Made by a program: the position numbers and the translations under genes. The notes under the pieces were generated by a model, which was not told the DNA's origin, made no database searches, and saw only the letters and a list, made by a program, of their open reading frames with translations. Positions 1 through 5,580 of a stretch of DNA of 5,580 bases are shown here, piece after piece. Position 1 is the first letter of the stretch, and the number at the start of each line of letters is the position of its first letter. Origin of the DNA: an uncultured bacterium. GTDB lineage: Bacteria > Verrucomicrobiota > Kiritimatiellia > UBA8416 > CALETX01. The stretch spans positions 1 to 5,580 of the forward strand of contig CALETX010000079.1 in assembly GCA_937920455.1 (NCBI GenBank). The letters run 5' to 3'.

Positions 1-39
1 GACAGTCCCTGTGTCTGCGTCAGAGCTTTGAAAGTTTTC

Positions 40-67
40 TTGAATAGCCATCAGCGCGGGGTAGACT
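40..67 (+). promoter_or_regulatory. Putative sigma-70-type promoter of ssrA
   Basis: A -35-like TTGAAT (40-45) and a -10-like TAGACT (62-67) are separated by 16 bases. Initiation about 7 bases after the -10 would fall near 74-75. That gives a precursor with a leader of about eight bases before the mature 5' end at 83, which RNase P would remove. This fits how tmRNA is normally matured. The -10 is only a partial match, so the call rests on spacing and position. A second -35-like hexamer, TTGAAA at 28-33, has no -10 at a suitable distance. Confidence 0.4.
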
Positions 68-82
68 TGTGAAGTTGTGCGT

Positions 83-435
83 GGGGGCGACCGGTTTTCG
101 ACGGGATGGTTGAAGCTCCGGTTGCGCGCCGAGGACCCCGGTTGGCCTCGTTAATCATCCGGGAAAAACATAAGTGCCAATGAGGAATTGGCTCTCGCTG
201 CCTGATTGACAGCGACGTTCCGTTGCTGACGCCTGCTGGGTGACGGGGCGCAAATAGCAGGCTGGCGGTTCGGCCGGGCGACCGGGCCGGCCGCGAGACC
301 TCATCGTGGACGCTGGCCGCGTGTGAAGCCTGTCCATCGGCGGCATTCGTGGCGAGACCAAGTTGATGGAACACGCGCGTAGATGCCTGGGCGAATCCAG
401 CGCGGACGGGGGTTCGATTCCCCCCGCCTCCACCA
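83..435 (+). ncRNA. ssrA: Transfer-messenger RNA (tmRNA, 10Sa RNA)
   Basis: tmRNA with SmpB rescues ribosomes stalled on mRNAs lacking a stop codon, and adds a degradation tag to the nascent protein. The one-piece (non-permuted) form is visible. The 5' end GGGGGCG (83-89) pairs with CGCCTCC (425-431) to form the 7-bp acceptor stem with one G-U pair, followed by discriminator A (432) and an encoded CCA (433-435). The conserved block GGTTTTCGACGGG follows the 5' strand. The T arm is GGGGG (408-412), loop TTCGATT, CCCCC (420-424). Helix 2 can form between 123-128 and 374-379. Pseudoknot 1 is clear: CGAGG (130-134) pairs with CCTCG (146-150), and CCCGG (137-141) with CCGGG (159-163). The tag reading frame starts at 176 and its stop lies in a hairpin loop (stem 196-200 with 210-214). 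At 353 nt the length is normal. There is no evidence of an integrated element at the 3' end, a common attachment site in other genomes. Confidence 0.97.
176..205 (+). other. tmRNA proteolysis-tag reading frame, encoding ANEELALAA
   Basis: The resume codon is assigned as GCC at 176. It follows ATAAGT, which aligns with the ATAGTC preceding the GCA resume codon of Escherichia coli tmRNA. Reading from there gives Ala-Asn-Glu-Glu-Leu-Ala-Leu-Ala-Ala and then TGA (203-205). The C-terminal LALAA matches the hydrophobic end that tail-specific and AAA+ proteases (ClpXP and others) recognise in known tags. There is one in-frame stop, with no tandem second stop. The stop sits in the loop of a 5-bp hairpin (196-200/210-214), as in helix 5 of other tmRNAs. 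The first tag residue added by alanyl-tmRNA itself is not encoded here. Confidence 0.9.
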
Positions 436-557
436 TCGAAGGCCGAGACTAGGAGAAAGTGTCGGAGGCAAGGTGAGCGGCTGAGTCGCTGCATCATGCG
501 AGCGTAGAACGCGTTGCGCACAACAGTGGAATACAGTGCAGCATGTTGTCTGATTGT

Positions 558-563
558 GGAGGA
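558..563 (+). promoter_or_regulatory. Ribosome binding site for the CorA-like gene
   Basis: GGAGGA lies 7 bases before the ATG at 571. It decides between that start and the in-frame ATG at 514, which would add 19 residues (beginning MRTTVEYSA) with no CorA-like character. Confidence 0.75.
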
Positions 564-570
564 ATCTCAA

Positions 571-1530
571 ATGAAGTATTGCTACGTGGTCTCCAACGGC
601 AGGCTTGCAGAATGCAGCGAAACGGAATCCTCGATCCTTGTTTACGAGAATCCCTCGGATCAGGAAAGGGAGGAATTGTGTCGCACCTACGATCTGGATC
701 CCATGGACATAGAAGGCGTTCTTGATCCGGACGAAGTGGCGCGCGTTGAATTTACATCCGAACGAACCTTCCTGATCTGGAAAATGCCGGACAATGTGAC
801 CGTAAAAGGCACAATTCAGTTCCAAGTGTCTTCACTTGGCATCATTCTGACTCCGGTGAAGCTTGTGTTCATAGCTCCGCGGGAAAAGGTGCAGGTGGAT
901 GGAAGGGGGTTGAAACGTGTCGTTTCGATCCGGGACTGCTTGCTGCGCGTCATTCTCTCTAACGTGCGGCATTATCAGGCGCACCTGAAGGCAATCAAAC
1001 AGGTTTCACAGGAACTCGAGACCAAGTTGGTAACGTCAATGGAGAACCGATACCTTCTGCAGATGTTTGCGCTTGGCGAGAGCCTTGTTTATTATCACAA
1101 CGCCATCGAGACTAATCAGACCGTTCTTGGAAAAATTCGCGCGGCGGCAGAGAAATTGGGTTTCACGGCTGAGGAAACGGAACTGTTGGATGATGTGATG
1201 ATCGAAAATCAGCAGGCCGGAAAACAGGCGGCGATATACACAAGCGTGTTATCCGGTCTGATGGACGCGAGGGGAACGATAATAAACAACAACATGAACG
1301 TTCTGCTGAAGAATCTCACAATCATCAACGTCGTTTTCCTGCCGCTTAACCTTATCGCAAGCATTCTAGGAATGTCGGAATACTCTGCGATGACGGCTGG
1401 GACCCACTGGGCGATTTCGTACAGTTTGTTTGCTCTCTCCATGGTTATATTGGGATGGCTGACGTGGTGGTGGCTGACGCGCGTGCTGGAACGTCAGCAC
1501 ATGGGAGGCGGCCGTTCCTCGACCATTTGA
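571..1530 (+). CDS. CorA-like divalent-cation transporter family protein with variant GMS motif
   Basis: A 319-residue protein with the CorA layout: a long soluble N-terminal region (about 1-245, the last 125 residues strongly helical) followed by two closely spaced membrane helices at the C-terminus (about 249-268 and 281-303). CorA proteins form inner-membrane pentamers that pass Mg2+, Co2+ or Ni2+. The first helix has the family pattern NLTIINVVFLPLNLIASI and runs into the signature position. There the family has Gly-Met-Asn, but this protein reads G267-M268-S269, and the following loop (EYSAMTAG) lacks the usual MPEL-like sequence. The C-terminal tail is short and contains two arginines (R304, R308) just after helix 2. 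The ATG at 571 was chosen because GGAGGA lies 7 bases upstream (558-563); an in-frame ATG at 514 has no comparable site. The gene stands alone, with its own upstream spacer and 239 bases after it. CorA-superfamily membership is well supported. Transport activity and ion choice are uncertain because of the altered signature, so I give no corA symbol. Confidence 0.85.
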   Translation: MKYCYVVSNGRLAECSETESSILVYENPSDQEREELCRTYDLDPMDIEGVLDPDEVARVEFTSERTFLIWKMPDNVTVKGTIQFQVSSLGIILTPVKLVFIAPREKVQVDGRGLKRVVSIRDCLLRVILSNVRHYQAHLKAIKQVSQELETKLVTSMENRYLLQMFALGESLVYYHNAIETNQTVLGKIRAAAEKLGFTAEETELLDDVMIENQQAGKQAAIYTSVLSGLMDARGTIINNNMNVLLKNLTIINVVFLPLNLIASILGMSEYSAMTAGTHWAISYSLFALSMVILGWLTWWWLTRVLERQHMGGGRSSTI

Positions 1531-1689
1531 TGGCAGATCCTTTCACTTGTTGAAGAAGTGCGCTCATCGGGTTGTGTTCTCTATCTGTCTTTTGAGGCCA
1601 TGCGCAGGAGTCAATTGTGCGAAGGAGTATGGATTTCCTAATAGTACAGCCCAAATCGCTCTGTAAGCAGATTGTAGTGGTAGGGTTGC

Positions 1690-1718
1690 TTGTCATTCGA
1701 ATGGTCGGGTGTTAGTAT
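1690..1718 (+). promoter_or_regulatory. Putative sigma-70-type promoter of the kinase-receptor operon
   Basis: TTGTCA (1690-1695, five of six matches to TTGACA) is followed after exactly 17 bases by TAGTAT (1713-1718, four of six matches to TATAAT). Transcription would begin near 1725, giving a leader of about 45 bases before the GTG start of the kinase. It is the best promoter match I found by eye in the 239-base gap after the CorA-like gene. The rest of that gap (1531-1689) shows no gene and no strong terminator. Confidence 0.5.
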
Positions 1719-1722
1719 CCAC

Positions 1723-1736
1723 TGTTCTCGAGAACC
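1723..1736 (+). promoter_or_regulatory. Perfect 12-bp palindrome at the predicted start site; possible LexA-type operator
   Basis: GTTCTCGAGAAC (1724-1735) is identical to its own reverse complement and begins 5 bases after the putative -10, so a bound protein would cover the start site. With one flanking base on each side it reads TGTTC-TCGA-GAACC. I recall a LexA motif of the form TGTTC-N4-GAACA for Verrucomicrobia; nine of its ten fixed positions match here. The palindrome is directly visible. Its assignment to LexA is inference and depends on the organism's lineage. A different dimeric repressor, or chance, is also possible. Confidence 0.35.
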
Positions 1737-1752
1737 GCTTGGCGGAATGCAT

Positions 1753-1759
1753 GGGAGGA
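1753..1759 (+). promoter_or_regulatory. Ribosome binding site deciding the GTG start of the kinase
   Basis: GGGAGGA ends 10 bases before the GTG at 1770. The two nearby ATGs (1747 and 1751) are in other frames. The FHA fold begins right after this GTG (MKLVFVNGPL), so the start fits both the Shine-Dalgarno site and the domain edge. Confidence 0.65.
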
Positions 1760-1769
1760 AACTGCTGCT

Positions 1770-3110
1770 GTGAAACTTGTGTTTGTCAACGGGCCTTTGG
1801 CGAATCAGAAGTTCAAAATGGACACGCCCGGCACAATAGGCAGGGATCCTTCCAACGACATTGTAATATCGGATCCCGCCGTGTCTCTGGTTCACTGTCA
1901 GATATACTTTGAGGGCGGACGGCCGTACATCAAGGACCTGGGCTCCACCAACGGAACAATCCTCAACGGAGCAAGGATCATCAGCGCGGAATTGAAGGAC
2001 GGAGACGGGCTGGTGATAGGCACAAGCAAGGTGCGAGTCGAGGTTACGCGAACGGAAGCCGCAGGCGAGGACGGCATGGCCATGCCGTCCGTCAAGGAGA
2101 CGGAGGAGCTAGAGGCGCCTCCGACTGTTGTGGTCAGGCCGAAGAGACGGGAACTGTCGGGAAACATATTCGGCACTGTGACTTATTTTCTGAAGAGGAA
2201 GATTGCGGATGGCGGCATGGGTTCTGTGTACGAAGCCGAGCAGTTCGGCGCCGAAGGCTTTATCAAGAAGGTGGCTATCAAGACTATTTTACCGATATAT
2301 GTTCAAAAGGAACAGTTTGTTTCGGCCTTCATAGGGGAGGCAAAGCTAGTGGCTAATCTCGTCCATCAGAACATTGTTCAGATACATCATCTGGGAAGGC
2401 ATGAGGGCGGATACTATATCGCAATGGAATATATTGACGGGATCAACCTTACCGATTTCCTGGCACGCCATAAGATGTTGCGCAGGACGGTGCCGGTTGA
2501 TATTGCGACTTTCATTGTGAGCCGCATATGCAGGGGGCTTGAGTACGCTCACACAAAAAAGGACGACCATGGCAGACCGCTGAATCTGGTCCACAGGGAT
2601 GTCTCGCCCAACAACATCATGATAACGAATGAGGGAGAAGTCAAACTCACCGATTTTGGTGTCGCGAAGGCGGCGCAATATATGGAAGAAGATGAAGCTT
2701 ATCTGGTCGGCAGCATTGAGTATATGTCGCCAGAGCAGGCCGAATGCAAGTCGGTGGACGCTCGAAGCGACCTTTTTTCTCTGGGCCTTGTTTACTACGA
2801 GCTGTTGACTGGCATACGGGTGTTTCTATGCAGGGGCGATAATGAGGTTGAAGCCACATTGGAGCGCGTCAAGAAGGCGGATATACCGGATCCCTTGGCC
2901 TTCCGGCCGGATCTGCCTGACACGGTCGTGACGAATCTAATGAAATGTCTGCGCCGTGATCCTGATGATCGCTATCAGACAGCGCGTGAGCTTGCGAATG
3001 CGCTTGAGCTTGACATGTATTCCAAAGGATATGGGCCGACAATCGTGGTTCTTGCGGAGTATGTGGAAAGACTGAAGGAGGCATGGAACATAAGGGGGAA
3101 ACGCAAATGA
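1770..3110 (+). CDS. FHA-domain serine/threonine protein kinase (soluble)
   Basis: A 446-residue protein with an N-terminal FHA domain (about 1-93), an acidic, proline-containing linker (about 94-133) and a Hanks-type kinase domain (about 137-412). FHA domains bind phosphothreonine peptides. The motifs are GRDPSND (G24-R25), S39-L-V-H42 and STNGT with N61-G62. Kinase landmarks are the glycine loop IADGGMGSVY (145-154; the first glycine is Ala146), ATP-binding Lys171 in VAIK, helix-C Glu190, catalytic LVHRDVSPNNI with Asp277 and Asn282, metal-binding DFG (295-297), SPEQ (320-323), Asp334 in SDLFSLG, and Arg401 near the end. All core catalytic residues are present, so an active ATP-dependent kinase is expected. 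The usual HRDxKP lysine is Ser279, as in HRDVSP-type bacterial kinases. I see no membrane helix or extracellular sensor, so it should be cytoplasmic, with signal input probably through the FHA domain. The activation segment (298-319) has no threonine and contains EEDE. Translation starts at GTG. The stop overlaps the start of the receptor gene, so the two are coupled. The substrate is unknown. Confidence 0.95.
   Translation: MKLVFVNGPLANQKFKMDTPGTIGRDPSNDIVISDPAVSLVHCQIYFEGGRPYIKDLGSTNGTILNGARIISAELKDGDGLVIGTSKVRVEVTRTEAAGEDGMAMPSVKETEELEAPPTVVVRPKRRELSGNIFGTVTYFLKRKIADGGMGSVYEAEQFGAEGFIKKVAIKTILPIYVQKEQFVSAFIGEAKLVANLVHQNIVQIHHLGRHEGGYYIAMEYIDGINLTDFLARHKMLRRTVPVDIATFIVSRICRGLEYAHTKKDDHGRPLNLVHRDVSPNNIMITNEGEVKLTDFGVAKAAQYMEEDEAYLVGSIEYMSPEQAECKSVDARSDLFSLGLVYYELLTGIRVFLCRGDNEVEATLERVKKADIPDPLAFRPDLPDTVVTNLMKCLRRDPDDRYQTARELANALELDMYSKGYGPTIVVLAEYVERLKEAWNIRGKRK
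3092..3098 (+). promoter_or_regulatory. Ribosome binding site deciding the receptor start
   Basis: AAGGGGG ends 8 bases before the ATG at 3107. A stronger AAGGAGG (3075-3081) lies only one base before an in-frame ATG at 3083, too close for initiation, and 25 bases before 3107. The 3107 start is therefore preferred. It gives an ATGA overlap with the kinase stop and puts a signal peptide at the very N-terminus. Confidence 0.6.
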
Positions 3111-4945
3111 CCATAAGGAGCCGCGACGGCTGTGACAGGCGCATTATCGCTGCTTTCGTGTTTTGTGCTGCATCGCTCGTCTTTGCGAGTGGCCCAGAGC
3201 CAGCTACGGACGCTTCGCCCGGGGCAGAAATTAATGTGTTGGACTCCCGCATCATGCCGCTCAGCATCCCTGAAGGTCCGGTGATCCTTTCAGGCAGATT
3301 GCAGTGTCTGCCTGGAACGGCGTTTGGACGGCAGGGTGGCCATGGCGGTCAGGTGGATATGGCAATCAGGGGCAGTAGCTTCAGCGAGGCTGGCATTTCG
3401 CTGGAGGGAGTCGCTGTTCGGAATCATCAGACGGAACATTTCAATCTCGAGTGGCCCTTCCCGGCGACTTTTTTTGAGCAGCCGAGGGTCCTGACTGGAT
3501 TGGAGGAAGTGACGCTGACGCCGGGCCATCCGGCAGGAAGCGTAGGGCTTGATCTGGGGAAAATTGAGTCTGGCGGTTTTCTCAGGTGTGGTCTCGGCGA
3601 GCGAGGATGGAATTGGCAGGAGGTAGAAGCTGGTTATGCGGCGGATCGGCATGATGGTATAGTGGGCGGCGCCAAAGTTTTCGTGGCGAGGGAATGTGCT
3701 GAAACAGTTGATGAAGCAGGTAATGGACTTGACCGCGCAATAGGATCTTGCCACCTGCAGGCGGAGGGCAAGGAGTGGCGGGCCGACTTTGCTGCAGGCC
3801 ATCAGGAGAAGACTTTTGACGCAACCGGTTTCTATGGGGCGCCGAAGAACATGAGAGCTGACGAGCGTGTCATTTCTGATGCTGTACTGTTACGCCATGC
3901 CTTCAATATCACAGACGGCCGGCTTTATGCCACGGTTCTTTGGCAGGCAGGAGACGACAGATATCGCATGAAGCTTCTTGATGGTGGTCTTTATGAGAAT
4001 ACCCACTCCACGGAACGCACTGCGGGCGCTGTCGGCGGATTTAAGACGACATCTGACGGAGGATGGGGACTTGACTGGCGAATAGGAACGGAATACGAGG
4101 CTATTGAAAGCGTGAGGCTAGGCAATCATTCAAGAAGCAGCGCTGAGTGTCTTGTGATGCCCAATGTCACCATAGGACCGGCGCGATTGTCGGCTGGCGG
4201 TCGAGGGGTAATGTTCGATGGCGAAGATCCGGCTTTGCTGGGAGCGGTCGGAGTTGATTTCAAGCAAATGCGGGGCCACCGGCTATTTGCGTCTTGGACG
4301 CAGACTGTAAGACAGCCATCCTACACGGAGCTGAACTACAACTCTCCGGTGAGCCTCGGCAGGGCCGGTTTACGAAGCGAGGAAATGGACAGATTCGAGG
4401 GAGGGTGGCGTTTCGCGGCATCTCAGAACACCGAATGTGGCGCTGCATTGTTTCAATATCGTGGCAAGCATGTGGTTGACTGGATCAAGCCAAGCCCTGA
4501 GGACAGATGGACTGCGGCGGACATAGGGAATGTGGCTACAAAAGGCGCAGAGTGCTTTGTAAAAATGAACGTCCATGACCGGTTTGAAATTGGGGTTGCG
4601 TATACTCTTGTAGACAGGGATATCCAAGTTGATATGTGGGCAGGCCGCTATGTGGCCGATTATCCAAAGCATTTGGTTAACATCAGGGCAGATGTTTTTG
4701 CGACTGAAACTATATCTGCAGGTCTGCTCACCACGCTTCGCTGGCAGGCGTCATCGCAGGCGAGAGAGAGGAATGATTTTGGCGCTGAGGGGTCTGCGGT
4801 TGTCCGATGGAGACCGCGGTCCTGCCGAGCGGTGGAACTAATCGCGGCATGTGAGAATTTCTGGGATGAATATGTGGATGTGCCTGTGGGCACGGCTGAA
4901 CCTGTGAGGCGTGCTTCGCTGGCAGTGTCGGTCGCCTGGCGCTGA
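3107..4945 (+). CDS. TonB-dependent outer-membrane receptor, small BtuB-like size class
   Basis: A 612-residue protein. An export signal comes first: Arg-rich residues 1-12, hydrophobic 13-27, and likely cleavage after VFA27. A plug domain follows (about 41-155). EINVLDSR (41-48) is in the place of a TonB box, and the family pattern of plug strands is visible in QVDMAIRGSSFSEAG (82-96), SLEGVAVRNHQTEHFNL (98-114) and RVLTGLEEVTLTPG (127-140). The rest is a beta-barrel with typical late-barrel signatures: RQPSYTELNYNSP (402-414), LRSEEMDRFEGGW (422-434), VDWIKP with DIGNVATKGAE (457-482), ADYPKH (517-522) and NFWDEYVDVPVG (584-595). Such receptors import siderophores, cobalamin, metals or glycans using energy from TonB-ExbBD, none of which is encoded here. 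The length is at the small end of the family, near BtuB, but the substrate cannot be named and I see no cobalamin riboswitch upstream. Oddities: about nine cysteines in the mature protein, which is high for this family, and a C-terminus of AWR rather than a final aromatic residue. The start overlaps the kinase stop as ATGA. An upstream start at 3083 would add eight residues. Confidence 0.9.
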   Translation: MTIRSRDGCDRRIIAAFVFCAASLVFASGPEPATDASPGAEINVLDSRIMPLSIPEGPVILSGRLQCLPGTAFGRQGGHGGQVDMAIRGSSFSEAGISLEGVAVRNHQTEHFNLEWPFPATFFEQPRVLTGLEEVTLTPGHPAGSVGLDLGKIESGGFLRCGLGERGWNWQEVEAGYAADRHDGIVGGAKVFVARECAETVDEAGNGLDRAIGSCHLQAEGKEWRADFAAGHQEKTFDATGFYGAPKNMRADERVISDAVLLRHAFNITDGRLYATVLWQAGDDRYRMKLLDGGLYENTHSTERTAGAVGGFKTTSDGGWGLDWRIGTEYEAIESVRLGNHSRSSAECLVMPNVTIGPARLSAGGRGVMFDGEDPALLGAVGVDFKQMRGHRLFASWTQTVRQPSYTELNYNSPVSLGRAGLRSEEMDRFEGGWRFAASQNTECGAALFQYRGKHVVDWIKPSPEDRWTAADIGNVATKGAECFVKMNVHDRFEIGVAYTLVDRDIQVDMWAGRYVADYPKHLVNIRADVFATETISAGLLTTLRWQASSQARERNDFGAEGSAVVRWRPRSCRAVELIAACENFWDEYVDVPVGTAEPVRRASLAVSVAWR

Positions 4946-5455
4946 CCGCAACAGGGTAGAGAAAGACATCGCATGCCTAAACTCATTTGTTTGCGGACAT
5001 CGCTATTATCTTGATGGGATGTCTGAGATTGTTCAACGCGTCGGGGAGAGTTTTCGACAATTTCATCTCTGATTTGGCGTTGAGTGTCTTCAATGATGTT
5101 TCTTCGCATGCCGTGCTGCATGGCCTGATTTCAGGAAAAGATGATACGTCAAATCTTCAGCAGAGACACGATGCCTTCGATACACCAGGATCAGTATTTG
5201 GGATGCGCAGAGGACAATCGGTGGTGGCTCAGGGCTTTGGAGAGGATTTATGGCTGGATGTCTTTGGTAATGCAAAGTCCTTAGTGCAACGAATGTTGCT
5301 GGACAGGTACACGGGCACGCTTTGTCGCCTGGCAACTGAATGCAGGCGTGATGGGTTTGGGAAATCGTGCCGACTGTGCTCTTGTCAACACGCTTATCCT
5401 TTGTATTTTAACAGATAAGCATAGGAACAGAAGGAAAAAAGGGGGGCGCTGAGCC
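4946..5455. other. 510-base stretch without a convincing gene
   Basis: No recognisable gene or RNA was found between the receptor stop and the next plausible start. The + strand has an open frame from a TTG at 4987 to a TAA at 5418 (143 codons; first internal ATG at 5014). It has no Shine-Dalgarno sequence before either start, no recognisable domain and an odd Cys-rich end (CRLCSC), so I do not call it a gene. Minus-strand frames here are no better: one runs into the antisense of the receptor. I see an 8-base direct repeat GACATCGC (4965-4972 and 4996-5003) and a 6-bp inverted repeat CGCCTG/CAGGCG (5326-5331/5343-5348) with an 11-base loop and no U-tract. No clear terminator follows the operon. 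The stretch could hold a decayed gene, an unrecognised small gene or the leader of the next gene. Confidence 0.5.
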
Positions 5456-5580
5456 ATGCTTACAGAGGCAGAGTTGGCTGAGATGTTGGAGATCCGACGC
5501 AAGATTGACGCACTACAGGCTAGATACAATGAGTTAGCTGCAAAAATGGCGGCTGCGGGAGCTGGAGGGCAGAGTCAGCA
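5456..5580 (+). CDS. Hypothetical protein, N-terminal coiled-coil segment (partial, runs off the window)
   Basis: The reading frame is open from ATG to the window edge (41 complete codons). AAGGGGGG (5439-5446) lies 9 bases upstream, a better ribosome site than any in the preceding 500 bases. The visible part begins MLTEAELAEMLEIRRKID and continues LQARYNELAAKM. It is strongly helical, with hydrophobic residues spaced as in a heptad repeat (roughly residues 2-33), then turns into a small-residue, Ala/Gly-rich stretch ending GGQSQ. That looks like a short oligomerising helix followed by a flexible linker, with the functional domain probably beyond the edge. I do not recognise the family and assign no function. 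The ribosome site and the amphipathic pattern are the reasons for calling it a gene. Confidence 0.6.
   Translation, partial: MLTEAELAEMLEIRRKIDALQARYNELAAKMAAAGAGGQSQ

Noticed and set aside
411..435. An attachment site at the 3' end of ssrA marking an integrated island.
   Set aside because: The 3' end sequence is not repeated anywhere else in the window and no integrase gene is present.
476..490. Hairpin AGCGGC-TGA-GTCGCT downstream of ssrA as a terminator.
   Set aside because: It has a 6-bp stem with one G-T pair and no following T-tract, which is not enough to call an intrinsic terminator.
51..825. Minus-strand open frames across the tmRNA gene, with peptides such as GGGGGNRTPVRAG, VEAGGIEPPSAL and RGESNPRPRW.
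   Set aside because: These are the well-known spurious proteins produced by reading the antisense of tRNA/tmRNA T-arm and acceptor sequence. The strand carries a structurally complete ssrA.
1531..1769. A cobalamin or other riboswitch ahead of the kinase-receptor operon, considered because the receptor is of BtuB size.
   Set aside because: I could not see a B12-box-like element or extended pairing, and the predicted leader is only about 45 bases.
4965..5003. Direct repeat GACATCGC (two copies 31 bases apart) as a regulatory or repeat element.
   Set aside because: Two 8-base copies are compatible with chance and have no further symmetry or promoter next to them.
4660..5121. A 153-codon minus-strand frame beginning MQHGMRRNIIED.
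   Set aside because: More than half of it is antisense to the clearly coding 3' part of the receptor gene, and it has no recognisable features of its own.
5326..5348. Inverted repeat CGCCTG/CAGGCG as a terminator.
   Set aside because: The stem is short, the loop is 11 bases and no U-tract follows.
4987..5418. A 143-codon plus-strand frame starting with TTG.
   Set aside because: There is no Shine-Dalgarno site before the TTG or before the internal ATG at 5014, and no recognisable domain or signal. I kept it only as a remark in the description of the gap.

Overview
The window looks like ordinary chromosome from a Gram-negative bacterium of moderately high GC. It holds a complete transfer-messenger RNA gene, a CorA-like membrane protein gene, a two-gene operon (an FHA-domain serine/threonine kinase overlapping a TonB-dependent outer-membrane receptor), about 500 bases with no convincing gene, and the start of a further gene cut by the window end. 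The receptor requires an outer membrane. The kinase style, with HRDVSP in its catalytic loop, is common in bacteria with many Ser/Thr kinases (Myxococcota, PVC group). A palindrome close to the LexA motif I recall for Verrucomicrobia leans weakly towards the PVC superphylum, but the lineage is not established.

Layout, all genes on the + strand: ssrA (83-435) behind a plausible sigma-70-type promoter; corA-like (571-1530); a 239-base intergenic region with a good promoter and a perfect 12-bp palindrome just downstream of its -10; FHA-kinase (1770-3110, GTG start); TonB-dependent receptor (3107-4945, ATGA overlap with the kinase); an unexplained stretch (4946-5455); and the first 41 codons of a coiled-coil protein (5456 onward).

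How the parts may work together: ssrA is housekeeping (ribosome rescue). The kinase and receptor share a 4-base start/stop overlap, so they are almost certainly co-transcribed and translationally coupled. This suggests a cytoplasmic phospho-signalling protein whose dosage is tied to one nutrient-uptake receptor. The kinase keeps all core catalytic residues. Its activation segment, however, has no threonine and carries an acidic EEDE run, so it may not need the usual activating phosphorylation. The CorA-like protein has GMS in place of the near-universal GMN signature. These three points are the most unusual things in the window. I see no mobile element, CRISPR array or tRNA gene.
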